Shown: piece by piece, positions 28,101 through 35,228 of the stretch
Layout of the letters: each line of letters starts with the position of its first letter
Numbering within the stretch: position 1 is the first letter of the stretch
Source: an uncultured Collinsella sp.
GTDB lineage: Bacteria > Actinomycetota > Coriobacteriia > Coriobacteriales > Coriobacteriaceae
Length of the DNA: 64,000 nt
Direction: 5' to 3'
Assembly: GCA_937989875.1 (NCBI GenBank)
Contig: CALKBO010000017.1
Span: forward strand, 1-64,000
The notes under the pieces: model-generated
The model's input: the letters and a program-made list of their open reading frames with translations, nothing else
Told to the model about the DNA's origin: nothing
Databases searched by the model: none
Position numbers and translations under genes: made by a program

Positions 28101-29276
28101 AGTAGTCGTGTCAGCGAAGCTCTTGTCTGTCTTGTACAGCTCGAACTGAGCGCCCTCCACCAGACCGCCATCCTGGTCGAACTTGATAATGTCGGACTCG
28201 GGAACCGTCACGAGGTTGTACTTGAGCTTCATGTTGGAGTCGGTGGCGCCACGCTCCAAGTAGAAGAACTTGAGCGTGTGGCTGGTATCGTTAGCGAAGG
28301 TGTTGCCAGTGAAGCCCGAAGTGCCCCGCCCCGCTTCCTGGAACTTTCTTAACAGCGTGCCGTTTGGGGAATCGTTAACCTTAATCTGGCCCGTTTGGAA
28401 GTCAATGGTCAGCTTAGCACTGGTGTGGATGCCGCCAATGTCGCCCACGAGGACATCGTCAATGAACACCCAGACGTCGTCGTCGCCGGCGAACTCAAAG
28501 GTCATGGGATCGCCAGCGTTCGTTTTGCCATCCGTCGGCTGCACGAAGCGCGATGACATGGAGAGGCCGAAATAATGGTTGAGGGGTTTGCCATCGTTAT
28601 AATTCGAGTCGCCGTTGTTCGACGACGTAATGCCGTTCCGGACGAGGCGGCCGTTCTCCTCCTTGAATACCTTATCGGCCGCATCGAAGGGGAAGAACTG
28701 GCCTACTGTCTGAGGCCCAGACCCCGCTTGCTTAACGCCGGCAGCATTGTAGACATCAAATGCATTCTTATTGGCGTTGTACGCCGCGTAGTTCTGCGAG
28801 CTGTCATACTCGTAGTAGCCGCCCTTGACCCGCAACAAACCCGTCACACCCATATGGGATATCTTGCCCGTATGGACGGAGGAATCAAACAGGTAGCCGA
28901 GGGATTCTCCCTCCCAGCGGTCGGTGAGTCTCGGGTAACCACCGGCAAGAACGTTGTTCACGATGCCGGTGCGGACCTGGGAGCCACCCGTATACTTGTT
29001 AAGATCCTCGCTGGCTCCTTGATCCTTGAACTGGAACAGGTGGTTTGCGTTGATGCCGCCGTTGCCGGAAACCGACAGATGGTCATCGGGATTCACCCAG
29101 TAATCAAACAGGTTGATCGTCGTCCCCGAGGGCGAAGTCGTCGTGACCGTGTGGTCCGAAAACGCTGCTTCCGCACGGGTCGGCAGGAAGAAACCCACCG
29201 TCAGCGCGACGGCGAGGGCCAGAACAATCGCATATGGCGAGACCGGGCACAGCCCGCGACGACGGCCATAAGACAT
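22146..29276 (-). CDS. Giant LPXTG-anchored surface protein: fibro-slime head, SpaA-like domains and ten Spy0128-type repeats
   Basis: A 2,376-residue secreted adhesin or pilin-like fibre. The N-terminal signal peptide ends TRAEA. A fibro-slime/PA14-like domain follows (FEFAGDDDVWVFIDDVLVGD, then IGGIHTSAKL). Two SpaA/Cna-B-like domains come next (FDQDGGLVEGAQFELYKT; VQKTDTEGNPVDGAKFGLYT), then a DUF7601-like domain (LEVTKKVDVPDGLTGN) ending LVFTNTY. Ten pilin isopeptide repeats of about 105-160 residues follow; nearly all keep a Lys in the first strand, a Glu in TI(K)E or TLKE, and an Asn in FTN(T/S)Y or FKNTY, the triad of Spy0128-type intramolecular bonds. The C terminus is a Pro-rich wall-spanning segment, LPYTG, a hydrophobic helix and RRRNR. 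The ATG at 29276 is preferred over 29345 because the signal peptide begins there. No sortase is nearby. Confidence 0.92.
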   Translation of the reverse strand: MSYGRRRGLCPVSPYAIVLALAVALTVGFFLPTRAEAAFSDHTVTTTSPSGTTINLFDYWVNPDDHLSVSGNGGINANHLFQFKDQGASEDLNKYTGGSQVRTGIVNNVLAGGYPRLTDRWEGESLGYLFDSSVHTGKISHMGVTGLLRVKGGYYEYDSSQNYAAYNANKNAFDVYNAAGVKQAGSGPQTVGQFFPFDAADKVFKEENGRLVRNGITSSNNGDSNYNDGKPLNHYFGLSMSSRFVQPTDGKTNAGDPMTFEFAGDDDVWVFIDDVLVGDIGGIHTSAKLTIDFQTGQIKVNDSPNGTLLRKFQEAGRGTSGFTGNTFANDTSHTLKFFYLERGATDSNMKLKYNLVTVPESDIIKFDQDGGLVEGAQFELYKTDKSFADTTTNSEKLLGSGTTDANGQLTLTNKVDNGVINFDDLYSKDHNCRYYLLKETKVPEGHRSSLTATDGSMQFEYVPASDENGAGGVIINRGGMDADSSVWQSGAFAGSKETITAPSTVYQADDDSMKPGNTVDMKRGTLFAVVFKRDKSKNAWHAVSGDPTKGYTLAGAQGMAGAIEAAKKDLYAFTLNTSGQYQVEIPYLPGDISKYYYLLSGDARKNAEYAVAIYYTTASSIADANTDNTVHVFSDDLPGDQVNFKRQFATSLLVTNIQNRLFVQKTDTEGNPVDGAKFGLYTDGQVTTDANGKVVLNGDQIPYDTLTTGQVSNPIQLEGAGIFPCTSDGNKPLVKGAYFLKEVSAPKGFLLNDTLTKVIVDDYGVHADAGTADDGVSTFVGPGTLMKSLGQFGAEGNIDNTHTWIKGMRQTSDGVTDGGNLSWSDVDSAGAGDTVHLKYGANGRIYQYGPTKAGEPYRLETETGWIRMGITQDEPGVTNAKGARADLGDMNLNALFTGATCVRVANEREASLEVTKKVDVPDGLTGNKDAGFTFNFTVPAGKTYKAAVFEKAGTAGERRVGNVFNLTNGYSQTIKADETIRVYGLSEGDEYTVQELTGADQMPAGYKLTGRKQGATDLKDAGDSVTGKIAKQNTDGTLAEANKLVFTNTYTAEASDKLTPQVTKKISGTERTDKKFSFTLAATSKTKDKIDAGDLEDDGLKGDTPSESKTTKGEITGKDGQPLNFSDMTFNKAGDYTFTLTEAHGEDDDPNTTGVQNAGWTMDDSTYTVTVKVEDKNAKLTVTGVAVEKDGDDKSETLEVKKGKVNLATFTNSYAAKGSVTLAAKKHFTGGALAGNDFSFALYKGDKAEGTPLETVTNDENGNITFQLINYTEAGDYDYTIKEVKGADPTVVYDGQEVKVKVSVTDNKNGTLGATATYGGDEAVPTFTNSKPTTDVTVEATKTLTGKALTDGAFAFGLYDQAGNEVAKSANDRDGKVKLTVKGLNLGEYDYTLKEVAGGDSTITYDSTEVRVHVSVKAEGDKAKATVTYDGKNDIPTFKNTYQPAETSVTLAAKKAYVKSDSTPAALKGGEFAFDLYEGDLTAEQLKGKQPIRSAKNGEDGTVTFPAINYTKAGEYKYTIVEKKGDLSHVTFDDAVHHAAVKVMDKAGKLDAAVAYDGDKADAPTFTNTYTAKGSVELTATKVVAVAPGFTHDTKLKGGEYTFELKDADGKVLDTAKNEADGTVKFTRDFELADLGGAASKDFAYTIAEKTGAEPGMVYDNHALTYTVTVTDGGNGALNAKAIVTSASGSDTFTNTYQPAATGLALGAQKSYVKKDDNTPIVPKDGEFTFDVYEGKMTAEQLAGAKPVRTATNGADGSVNFDAFSYAKPGTYEYTIVERKGDLAYVTYDDAVHHAVVTVVDNAGTLQASVAYDGADATKPTFTNTYKAKATNSGAIALTKSVDVHDGSYQLKAGDFAFELVGSDGTVLQTQKNDAKGKVYFNELTFDHAGTFPFTVREVQPTDGAPGVPGVTYTGKTYTLTYVVKDNNDGKLVVESSTVKPSEGTENGVTPNTMTFANSYQPGQTSYQISGTKVLENADPATTRTPADGEFTFALIDVATGQEIDRTTNVGKAFTFKAISYTATGSHAYQVKEVAGQDGTITYSDAVLDVTVNVTDDGSGQLTATANKTAADLTFTNTYTPTATTATITGTKALTGRDLAEGEFFFDLKDADGNVVQTVQNGADGTFGFAPLQLDKVGTYVYTVSERAGATANGVTYDTTVFTATVTVTENAETHALEAQVAYSKGGKAADAVAFSNSYAPAATEVKLGASKVLSGEDLKEGQFSFQLKDADGKVLQTAKNAADGTVGFEAISYDKPGTYAYSISEVDDGQKNVTYDAAEHRVTVTVTDDGAGHLVATVTYDGAVAPVFKNTYTPPTTPPTEPPTNPPSKSPVPKEEKPGLPYTGDTSLSPMALGGIAGGAVVLIAAGVILRRRNR

Positions 29277-29585
29277 GACGGACCACCGCTCGCGCGGCCG
29301 GTGTCTACCAGGATGTTCCCTGCTGGGACCCCTCCCCGATAACATTATTCACGAGTAGAGACGTCGTCTCTCTGAGCTCCTGCATAATTTCCTCCCCAGT
29401 CACACGGCGACCTGCCCGGGCGCTCCCCGGGGGCCGAGGCAGTCTGGCACATGCCCGCAGTCGTTCATGGAATACCAACCCCAGCATATGTCTCTTAAGA
29501 TATCTTAGTCTTTTTCTATGACAGTTTTTATCTCATTACCGATGAAACCGGTTGCCAGTTGCCGGCTCAGTCCCTTTGTCACATT
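29277..29585 (-). promoter_or_regulatory. Adhesin upstream region with two palindromes
   Basis: About 310 noncoding bases upstream of the adhesin. Visible elements are a palindrome at 29357-29371 (AGAGACG / CGTCTCT), a GC-rich stem near 29413-29434 (GCCCGGG / CCCGGGGGC), and a perfect 12-bp palindrome TAAGATATCTTA at 29496-29507 in an AT-rich stretch suited to a promoter. A half-copy of the REP family (TCCCTTTGTCACATTC, 29571-29586) abuts the stop of the neighbouring peptidase gene. The transcription start cannot be fixed. Confidence 0.4.
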
Positions 29586-31013
29586 CTAGAGCGTGTGGAG
29601 CAGGGCGATGAGGAAGCGGATGCCTTGGAGGTAGGCGCGACGGGTGATGCGCTCGTTGGTGCCGTGGACGCCGCGGTCGCATTCGTCATCGTCGACCACG
29701 AAGGCGGAGAAACGGATACACTCGTGGCAAATGCGCTGGTAGTTGGCGGCATCGGTTGCACCAATCACGGTCGAGGGCACGATGCTCATCGGCTCTTGGC
29801 CCACCGCAGACGATCCGTTTTCCTCCGTCCCCTTGGGATCACGGAAATAGCGGGCGGCGATGGCGCGGACGGCCTCGAGCCCCGGACCGCCCACGCGCGG
29901 GGATGGCGAGGGCTCGGAGCTGCCGGGGCCCAGCTCGATCTCGACTCGGCCAGCGAGCCCAGCGGCGGCAACGGCCTTGCGGCAGCAGGCCACAACATCG
30001 GCCACGCTCGTACCCTCGAGCATGCGGAAGTTGATATTGGCCCACATATCCTGCGGCATTACGTTGGCACCGGTACTGCCGCCTTCGATTTGCGTGGGCG
30101 CGCAGGTGGTGGTCACAAGCGGGTACAGCTTTTTGCTGGCGAGGCAGTCGCGCACGATGGCATCCTTGCTGGCAGCAATCTCGTCTGCGGTATAAAGCCC
30201 CAGCTCGACGAGCTGCGCGGCAAGCAAATCGGTCACACGCGCCGGCCACTCGATATCGCAGATCGCGGCAATGGCGCGGCTGAGCACTTCGAGCGACGTG
30301 CCACCGTAAGGGTTGGAAGAATGCCCGCCTTCGCTTCTCGTCTTGAGTACGATATCGGCATAGCCCTTCTCGGCAAGATCGGCATGCATAAGCCAACCCT
30401 CACCTGTGCCGTACTCGGCAGCCGGAACGATACGATAGTCACCCTCGTCGATCAGGTACTCAAGCTCAACGCCGCGCTCCTCGAGCGCGCGACCAATGGC
30501 ACCCGCGCCGTACTGCGTAGTCTCCTCATCCTGGCCAAAGGCCAGCAGCAGGGTTCGTTCGTGTTGCCAGCCGTGCGCCAACGCATACTCAACGGCCTCC
30601 AGGATACCCGCAACCTGGTCTTTCATATCGATGGCGCCGCGACCCCAAATATAGGTGTCGTCCACGTGCCCGCTAAAGGGATTGTGCGTCCAGTCTGTCT
30701 CGGTGCCCGGCACCACGGGAACCACGTCCATGTGGCCCATGAGCATGACCGGCTTGAGGGCGGGGTCGATGCCGGCAAGCGTCACGAGCAGCGAATGGTC
30801 GATGAGCTCGACCTCGCCCGCCGCAAACACGCGCGGCCAGGCCTGCTGCATATAGGCGCGCAGGTCGGCAAACGCCTGCCAGTCCACCGCCTCGGCATCC
30901 ATACTCGAAATGGTCGGAAACGACAGCACACGGCCCAGGCGCTCGCATGCGCCGGCCTTGTCCAAATCGGCAAAATCATCCTCATGCGCAAAGAAGCGCC
31001 AAACCTCGGCCAT
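29586..31013 (-). CDS. M20 family metallopeptidase (carboxypeptidase/dipeptidase type)
   Basis: A two-zinc exopeptidase of 475 residues. Visible: VMLMGHMDVVPVVPG (first metal His/Asp), WGRGAIDMKDQVAG (bridging Asp), the catalytic GQDEETTQYGA, and a dimerisation insert. The C-terminal FRMLEGTSVAD region resembles the yeast carboxypeptidase S-like branch. I set the start at the ATG at 31013, with AAAGGAT 3 bases upstream. It follows the amino-acid ABC transporter genes in the same direction (about 70 bp after the ATPase gene), suggesting it handles peptides or acylated amino acids taken up by that system; this is inference. Confidence 0.87.
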   Translation of the reverse strand: MAEVWRFFAHEDDFADLDKAGACERLGRVLSFPTISSMDAEAVDWQAFADLRAYMQQAWPRVFAAGEVELIDHSLLVTLAGIDPALKPVMLMGHMDVVPVVPGTETDWTHNPFSGHVDDTYIWGRGAIDMKDQVAGILEAVEYALAHGWQHERTLLLAFGQDEETTQYGAGAIGRALEERGVELEYLIDEGDYRIVPAAEYGTGEGWLMHADLAEKGYADIVLKTRSEGGHSSNPYGGTSLEVLSRAIAAICDIEWPARVTDLLAAQLVELGLYTADEIAASKDAIVRDCLASKKLYPLVTTTCAPTQIEGGSTGANVMPQDMWANINFRMLEGTSVADVVACCRKAVAAAGLAGRVEIELGPGSSEPSPSPRVGGPGLEAVRAIAARYFRDPKGTEENGSSAVGQEPMSIVPSTVIGATDAANYQRICHECIRFSAFVVDDDECDRGVHGTNERITRRAYLQGIRFLIALLHTL

Positions 31014-31085
31014 GACATCCTTTCGATTGTGATGACGAGGGCCGCCCCACCGGAGCGGCCCTGCCACGTACGCGTTTGCGGTCGG

Positions 31086-31871
31086 TTATTTGTCCTCGAG
31101 ATAACGCGAGAGGAACTCGCGGGTACGCTGGTGTTTGGGGTTGCCAAAGAGCTCGGCCGGCGCGGCATCCTCGAGCACCACGCCCTTGTCCATGAAGACC
31201 ACGCGGTCGGACACCGTGCGGGCAAAGGCCATCTCGTGCGTGACGACGACCATGGTCATGCCGTCGGCAGCGAGCTTGCGCATGACCTCGAGCACCTCGC
31301 CCACGATCTCGGGGTCGAGTGCGGAGGTCGGCTCGTCGAACAGCATGATCTGCGGATTCATACATAGGGCACGAGCGATGGCCACGCGCTGTTTTTGACC
31401 ACCGGACAGGCGACCCACGGCGGCGTGCGCGAACTTCTCGAGCCCCACGCTCGTCAGATGCTCCATCGCGACCTTCTCGGCCTCGGCCTTGCTCATCTTT
31501 TTGAGCGTGACGGGCGCGAGCGTGCAGTTGTCGAGCACGTCCATGTTGTTGAACAGGTTAAAGCCCTGGAACACCATGCCGATGTCCTCACGCAGCTTGT
31601 TGATGTTGCAGCGCTCGGCCGTGAGGTCCTGGCCGTGGAACCAGATGTGGCCCGCGTCCGGGGTCTCGAGCAGGTTGAGGCAGCGCAGGAAGGTCGACTT
31701 ACCCGAACCCGAGGCTCCGATAATAGTGACGACCTCGCCGGGGTTAACGGACAGGTCGATGCCCTTGAGTACCTCGAGCGAGCCGAAGCTCTTGCGCAGG
31801 CCCTCGACGCGGATGAGCGGCTCATTGGTCTGTGCGGCGGCCGCGGTGCCGGTAGTGGCGGTATCTGCCAT
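31086..31871 (-). CDS. Polar amino-acid ABC transporter ATP-binding protein
   Basis: GlnQ/ArtP-type ATPase, 261 residues: Walker A GASGSGKST, Q-loop MVFQGFNLF, signature LSGGQKQR, Walker B IMLFDEPTSALD and H-loop VVVTHEMAFA. It powers import through the permease encoded directly upstream in the transcript (22-base gap). The start at 31871 follows GAGGAG and precedes a 14-residue Thr/Ala-rich leader; an upstream start at 31946 would run into the permease gene. Confidence 0.93.
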   Translation of the reverse strand: MADTATTGTAAAAQTNEPLIRVEGLRKSFGSLEVLKGIDLSVNPGEVVTIIGASGSGKSTFLRCLNLLETPDAGHIWFHGQDLTAERCNINKLREDIGMVFQGFNLFNNMDVLDNCTLAPVTLKKMSKAEAEKVAMEHLTSVGLEKFAHAAVGRLSGGQKQRVAIARALCMNPQIMLFDEPTSALDPEIVGEVLEVMRKLAADGMTMVVVTHEMAFARTVSDRVVFMDKGVVLEDAAPAELFGNPKHQRTREFLSRYLEDK

Positions 31872-31893
31872 GATGATTCTCCTCGTCTTGAGC

Positions 31894-33042
31894 CTAGTTG
31901 GAGCTGGGCAGCGTGACCGGAGCCTCGGCGCCAAGCTTTTTGCCAAAGGCCTCGAGCAGGCGGCTCGCCACGAGCGTCAGGATCAGGTAGACCACGAGCG
32001 CCACGCAGTAGACCTCCATCTGGCGGTAGTACACGCCGGCGACGGTGGTGGTGGCGTACATGAGGTCAAACACGCCGATGACCGAAAGCACCGACGAATC
32101 CTTGATGTTGATGATGAGCTCGTTGGTGAGCGCCGGAATCGCGTTTTTAATGCCCTGGGGGAACACGACTTTGCGCATGGCTTGCCACTGCGACAGGCCC
32201 AGCGAGCGTGCTGCCTCGGCCTGGCCGGGATCGATGGACTCGATGCCGCCGCGCAGGACCTCCATCATGTAGGCGGTGGAGTTGAGCGAGATGGTAACGA
32301 GGCCGGCGGTGAAGGTGCTCCAAATCTGGTTGGCCTGAGCGGTCTCGAAGCCCATGCCGCGCAAAACGGTGAAGCCCGCGTAATAGATGAGCAGACCCTG
32401 GACCATCATGGGCGTGCCGCGCACGATGGTGGAGTAGACGGTCGCAAAGCCGCGGCCGATACTCTTAAAGAAGCGCACCAGGTCGTTATCCACGCGGTCG
32501 AACGTCTGAATACGCAGGAACACAAAGAGCAGTGCCAGGAAGAATGCGATGACAGTGCCGAAGGTGGCAAGCGCGATGGTGATCTCGATACCGCGAATGA
32601 AGAAGTCCCCGCTCTTGTAGGTCATGTAGACCAGGCTCGACAAAAAGTCGCTGGGGTTGGAGTCCGAGACAATGCTCACCTGCACCAGATCGATAAACGA
32701 CATGACGCAACGGTCGACAAAGAAGATCGCCGCAATAGCAACGACGACATAACTGCCCAGGCGCGCGCCGCGACGGAAGCGCTCGGAAGCAAACGGCGAC
32801 TTTTCGCGATAGTCGTTCCAGTGCATGAGCTTGGTGACCAACGCCGCCGCCGACACGACGAGCCAGGCCCAAAGAATCGCCCAAAGGCAATCCTGGAAGA
32901 TACCGGTGGGGGCCAAGAAACTCATCGGCGTGGGGTTGCGCTGGCTAAACGCCAGGCCGAGCGCCGCGATGACGCTCGTGCCCAGGTATACATAACGGTG
33001 GTCGGCCTTGATAAAGGAGGCCAGACGATTAATGGTTTTCAT
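31894..33042 (-). CDS. Polar amino-acid ABC transporter permease with an extended N terminus
   Basis: HisM/GlnP-type membrane subunit. The C-terminal 230 residues carry the family core: IRGIEITIALATFGTVIAFF, IVRGTPMMVQGLLIYYAGF, and the EAA loop EAARSLGLSQWQAMRKVVFP that docks on the ATPase. The first about 140 residues are extra relative to typical 220-residue members and hold three hydrophobic segments (about residues 18-35, 50-68 and 95-115). Because a single permease gene is present, the transporter probably uses a homodimer. The function of the extension is unknown. Confidence 0.9.
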   Translation of the reverse strand: MKTINRLASFIKADHRYVYLGTSVIAALGLAFSQRNPTPMSFLAPTGIFQDCLWAILWAWLVVSAAALVTKLMHWNDYREKSPFASERFRRGARLGSYVVVAIAAIFFVDRCVMSFIDLVQVSIVSDSNPSDFLSSLVYMTYKSGDFFIRGIEITIALATFGTVIAFFLALLFVFLRIQTFDRVDNDLVRFFKSIGRGFATVYSTIVRGTPMMVQGLLIYYAGFTVLRGMGFETAQANQIWSTFTAGLVTISLNSTAYMMEVLRGGIESIDPGQAEAARSLGLSQWQAMRKVVFPQGIKNAIPALTNELIINIKDSSVLSVIGVFDLMYATTTVAGVYYRQMEVYCVALVVYLILTLVASRLLEAFGKKLGAEAPVTLPSSN

Positions 33043-33051
33043 GCTGCCTCC

Positions 33052-33978
33052 CTATGCCGGCTGACGGTCGAGGCACGCGTCCCACATTTGGTCGCGCTCC
33101 TCTTGGCTAATGCCCTTGAGTGTCTTGTCGATGAGCTTAAGCAGCTTGTCCGAGCCCTTGCGGCAGCCGACGTTTGCCGTGACTTCCTGCTTAAAGCCCT
33201 CGCCCTCGGCAAATCGAATCGGCACGATACCCGGGTTTTGGGCCATATAGCCCTTCTCGTTCTCGGTATTGTAGGTCACGGCGTCGCAGGTGCCTTGCAG
33301 CAGGTTCGAAAACACCGTGGGGACCGAATCGACCGGGTTCTTGTGGACAACGCCCGGGATCTCGTCGATGACGGTGTCGAGCATGGTGTCCTTTTGGCCG
33401 AGGACCGTTGCGCCGCTAAAGTCGCTGAGCTTGGTCGCATTTTGGTAGGGCGAGCCCTCTTTTACGAACAGGCCAAAGTAGCCAATGAAGTACGGGTCGG
33501 AAAAGCCGACGGACTCCTCGCGCTCGGGCGTGGCGCTCATGCCGGCAATGATGAGGTCGATCTGGCCGTTGTTGAGCGAATCGATAAGACCCGAGAAGCT
33601 CTGCTTGACGGCAACGGGCTCGCCACCGAGGGCCTTGCAGACGATCTTGGCGATCTGCACGTCGTAACCATCGGCATAGGCGCCCTGCACGTTGTCGATG
33701 GGGATAGTGTACTTGCTGGCTTCGGAGACCTGCCAGTTGTACGGGGCGTAGGCCGCCTCCATGCCGATGCGGATCTTGTCCTTGCCGATCACGGAATCGG
33801 ACAGGTCGTCGCGACCGCCGCCCGTCGTGGGCTGGACCACTTCCAGCGTGGATGGGCGCTGGCAACCGGCAAGTGCGCCGGCGACGACGGAAGCGCTCGC
33901 AGCAAACGCACTGCCTAAGAAGATACGACGGCTGCACACCGGCTGTGGATGCGCGTCGCGTTGATGGGGAGAATGCAT
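33052..33978 (-). CDS. Amino-acid ABC transporter substrate-binding lipoprotein with Tat-like signal
   Basis: Extracellular binding protein of SBP family 3, 308 residues. The N terminus has SRRIFLGS followed by a hydrophobic run and the lipobox LAGC, which suggests twin-arginine export and lipid anchoring. The mature part shows KIRIGMEAAYAPYNWQ, VQIAKIVCKALGG, DLIIAGMSATPERE and VGFSDPYFIG, the usual ligand-contact blocks for polar amino acids. The ATG at 33978 is chosen because GGAAGG precedes it and the signal peptide begins there. Ligand unknown; an arginine- or glutamine-type ligand is plausible from the family. Confidence 0.9.
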   Translation of the reverse strand: MHSPHQRDAHPQPVCSRRIFLGSAFAASASVVAGALAGCQRPSTLEVVQPTTGGGRDDLSDSVIGKDKIRIGMEAAYAPYNWQVSEASKYTIPIDNVQGAYADGYDVQIAKIVCKALGGEPVAVKQSFSGLIDSLNNGQIDLIIAGMSATPEREESVGFSDPYFIGYFGLFVKEGSPYQNATKLSDFSGATVLGQKDTMLDTVIDEIPGVVHKNPVDSVPTVFSNLLQGTCDAVTYNTENEKGYMAQNPGIVPIRFAEGEGFKQEVTANVGCRKGSDKLLKLIDKTLKGISQEERDQMWDACLDRQPA

Positions 33979-34045
33979 AATCTGCCTTCCCTGTTGAATC
34001 GTATGCTGACGACTTAACAGGATACCGCTCAGCGCTACCTCCAGC

Positions 34046-34070
34046 AAATGCATATATAAATGCATATATA
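34046..34070 (-). promoter_or_regulatory. Tandem 12-bp AT-rich repeat upstream of the amino-acid transporter
   Basis: AAATGCATATAT occurs twice in direct succession. The spacing creates TGCAT and ATGCA half-sites 6 bp apart, and TATATA sequence usable as -10. It is about 70 bp upstream of the binding-protein gene. It resembles ARG-box half-sites of actinobacterial ArgR (TGCAT...ATGCA), but the spacing differs, so ArgR binding is only a suggestion. Confidence 0.4.
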
Positions 34071-34096
34071 CAAGTTTACGAACTGAAAACGATTGA

Positions 34097-34152
34097 TAGT
34101 CGTTGGGGACGTTCTTAAACGACTAGTCAAACAAGAACGTCCCCAACGACTA
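34097..34152. repeat. 56-bp REP-like palindrome preceding element C
   Basis: TAGTCGTTGGGGACGTTCTT pairs perfectly with its complement (20 bp) around a 16-base loop that itself contains GACTAGTC. It is nearly identical to 41062-41117. Confidence 0.85.
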
Positions 34153-34157
34153 GGCAT

Positions 34158-34255
34158 GAAAAAGGCAAGGCATAAACCTTCTGGTCATGCCTTGCCTTTT
34201 GAATGACAAATTATCGCTCTGGACGGCGCGCAGCATCGACCGAGCGGCGGAACCT
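34158..34255 (+). repeat. Structured intergenic element, copy C (truncated), also a terminator for the epimerase gene
   Basis: Only P3 is complete: AAAAGGCAAGGCAT (34160-34173) pairs with ATGCCTTGCCTTTT (34187-34200), with the conserved ACC-TTCT-GGT tip and extra bases at the bulge position. Downstream CGCTCTGGACGG and GCGCAGCATCGACC match the 3' P1 arm and linker of the other copies, but the 5' P1 arm and P4 are gone. On the minus strand P3 ends in TTTTT, so it probably terminates the epimerase gene whose stop codon is at 34256. Confidence 0.65.
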
Positions 34256-35149
34256 CTAGAGCAAGGTAACGCTAAAGCTGCGCTTGTCCGTCTCGCCGGG
34301 AGCCAAGGTGATGGTGTTGACCTTGTGCTCAAAGACGTCGTCCTCGGTGTCCGTGGTGGTATGACCGGTCCAGGGCTCGAGCGCCACAAACGGGGCGTCG
34401 TTGGCGGCAGACCACACGCCGATGTACTTAAAGCCCTCAAAGTCGATCTTGACGCCGTGGCCCGACTTGCGGCCGCGCAGCGTGAGCGTGGAGCCCGGGG
34501 TATCGGTGAACATGATGGCGTCGTTATCGAAGCTGCGGTGCGTGATGGGCAGTACGTCCGAGTTATCGGGAGCCTTGTAGCTACCCTCGAACGTCATGAG
34601 GCCATCGGGCGTGATGATGGGGGCCTCGTTGGTCCAAGCCTCGGTAAATGCCAGCTCGTAATCCTCGAACGCCTCGTCCTCGGCACCGGGAGCAGGTACG
34701 TTAAATGCGGGGTGGCCGCCCACCGAGAACGGCAGGTCCACGTCGCCGGTATTGGTGACGGCAAAGGTCTGGGTAAGTGTGGCGTCACCAGTCAGGGCAT
34801 AGGTCATGTTGAGCTTAAAGTGGAACGGAAAGGCCTTGAGCGACTCGGGCGTGTCGGTGATCTCGTACGTTACCGAGGAGCCGTCCTCCGAAACCTCGAC
34901 CAGCTTGTGCTCGACGATGCGCGCGAGGCCGTGGCGCGGCATCTCGCAGGTGCCAGCCGCAGACGTCGCCGTGTTGTTGCGCAGCGAGCCCACAATGGGG
35001 AACAGGATGGGCGCGTGCTTGCCCCAAAAGGCCGGGTCGCCCTGCCACAGATACTCGTTGCCGTTGAGGGCAAGGCTCGTGAGCTGGGCGCCCATGGAAT
35101 CGATGGCCGCGGTGAGGCCGCCGCGCTTGATGGTAGTGACGGTAGACAT
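34256..35149 (-). CDS. Aldose 1-epimerase family protein (LacX-like)
   Basis: A galactose-mutarotase-like beta-sandwich enzyme of 297 residues. GGHPAFNVPAPG carries the catalytic His and FVALEPWTGHTT the Glu region. The start TTIKRGGLTAAIDSMGAQLT and the NEYLWQGDPAFWGKHAPILFP pattern (NEYLWQGDPAFWG) are typical of the LacX-like subgroup, which acts on aldose or phospho-sugar anomers not yet defined. The ATG at 35149 has GGAGGAAG 6 bases upstream. It is transcribed alone; its 3' end touches element C. Confidence 0.88.
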   Translation of the reverse strand: MSTVTTIKRGGLTAAIDSMGAQLTSLALNGNEYLWQGDPAFWGKHAPILFPIVGSLRNNTATSAAGTCEMPRHGLARIVEHKLVEVSEDGSSVTYEITDTPESLKAFPFHFKLNMTYALTGDATLTQTFAVTNTGDVDLPFSVGGHPAFNVPAPGAEDEAFEDYELAFTEAWTNEAPIITPDGLMTFEGSYKAPDNSDVLPITHRSFDNDAIMFTDTPGSTLTLRGRKSGHGVKIDFEGFKYIGVWSAANDAPFVALEPWTGHTTTDTEDDVFEHKVNTITLAPGETDKRSFSVTLL

Positions 35150-35228
35150 GCTACTTCCTCCAAAAGTAAACAATAGTGTCGAGGGCTATTGTCCCACTCT
35201 TGGCGGCGGGGTTGAGCGACAGGCGCAG

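Noticed and set aside
29357..29371. Invertible promoter upstream of the adhesin
   Set aside because: No pair of longer inverted repeats flanks a promoter-sized segment and no recombinase gene is nearby.
31489..33918. An 809-codon plus-strand frame opposite the amino-acid ABC transporter
   Set aside because: Shadow of three conserved genes with clear motifs on the minus strand.
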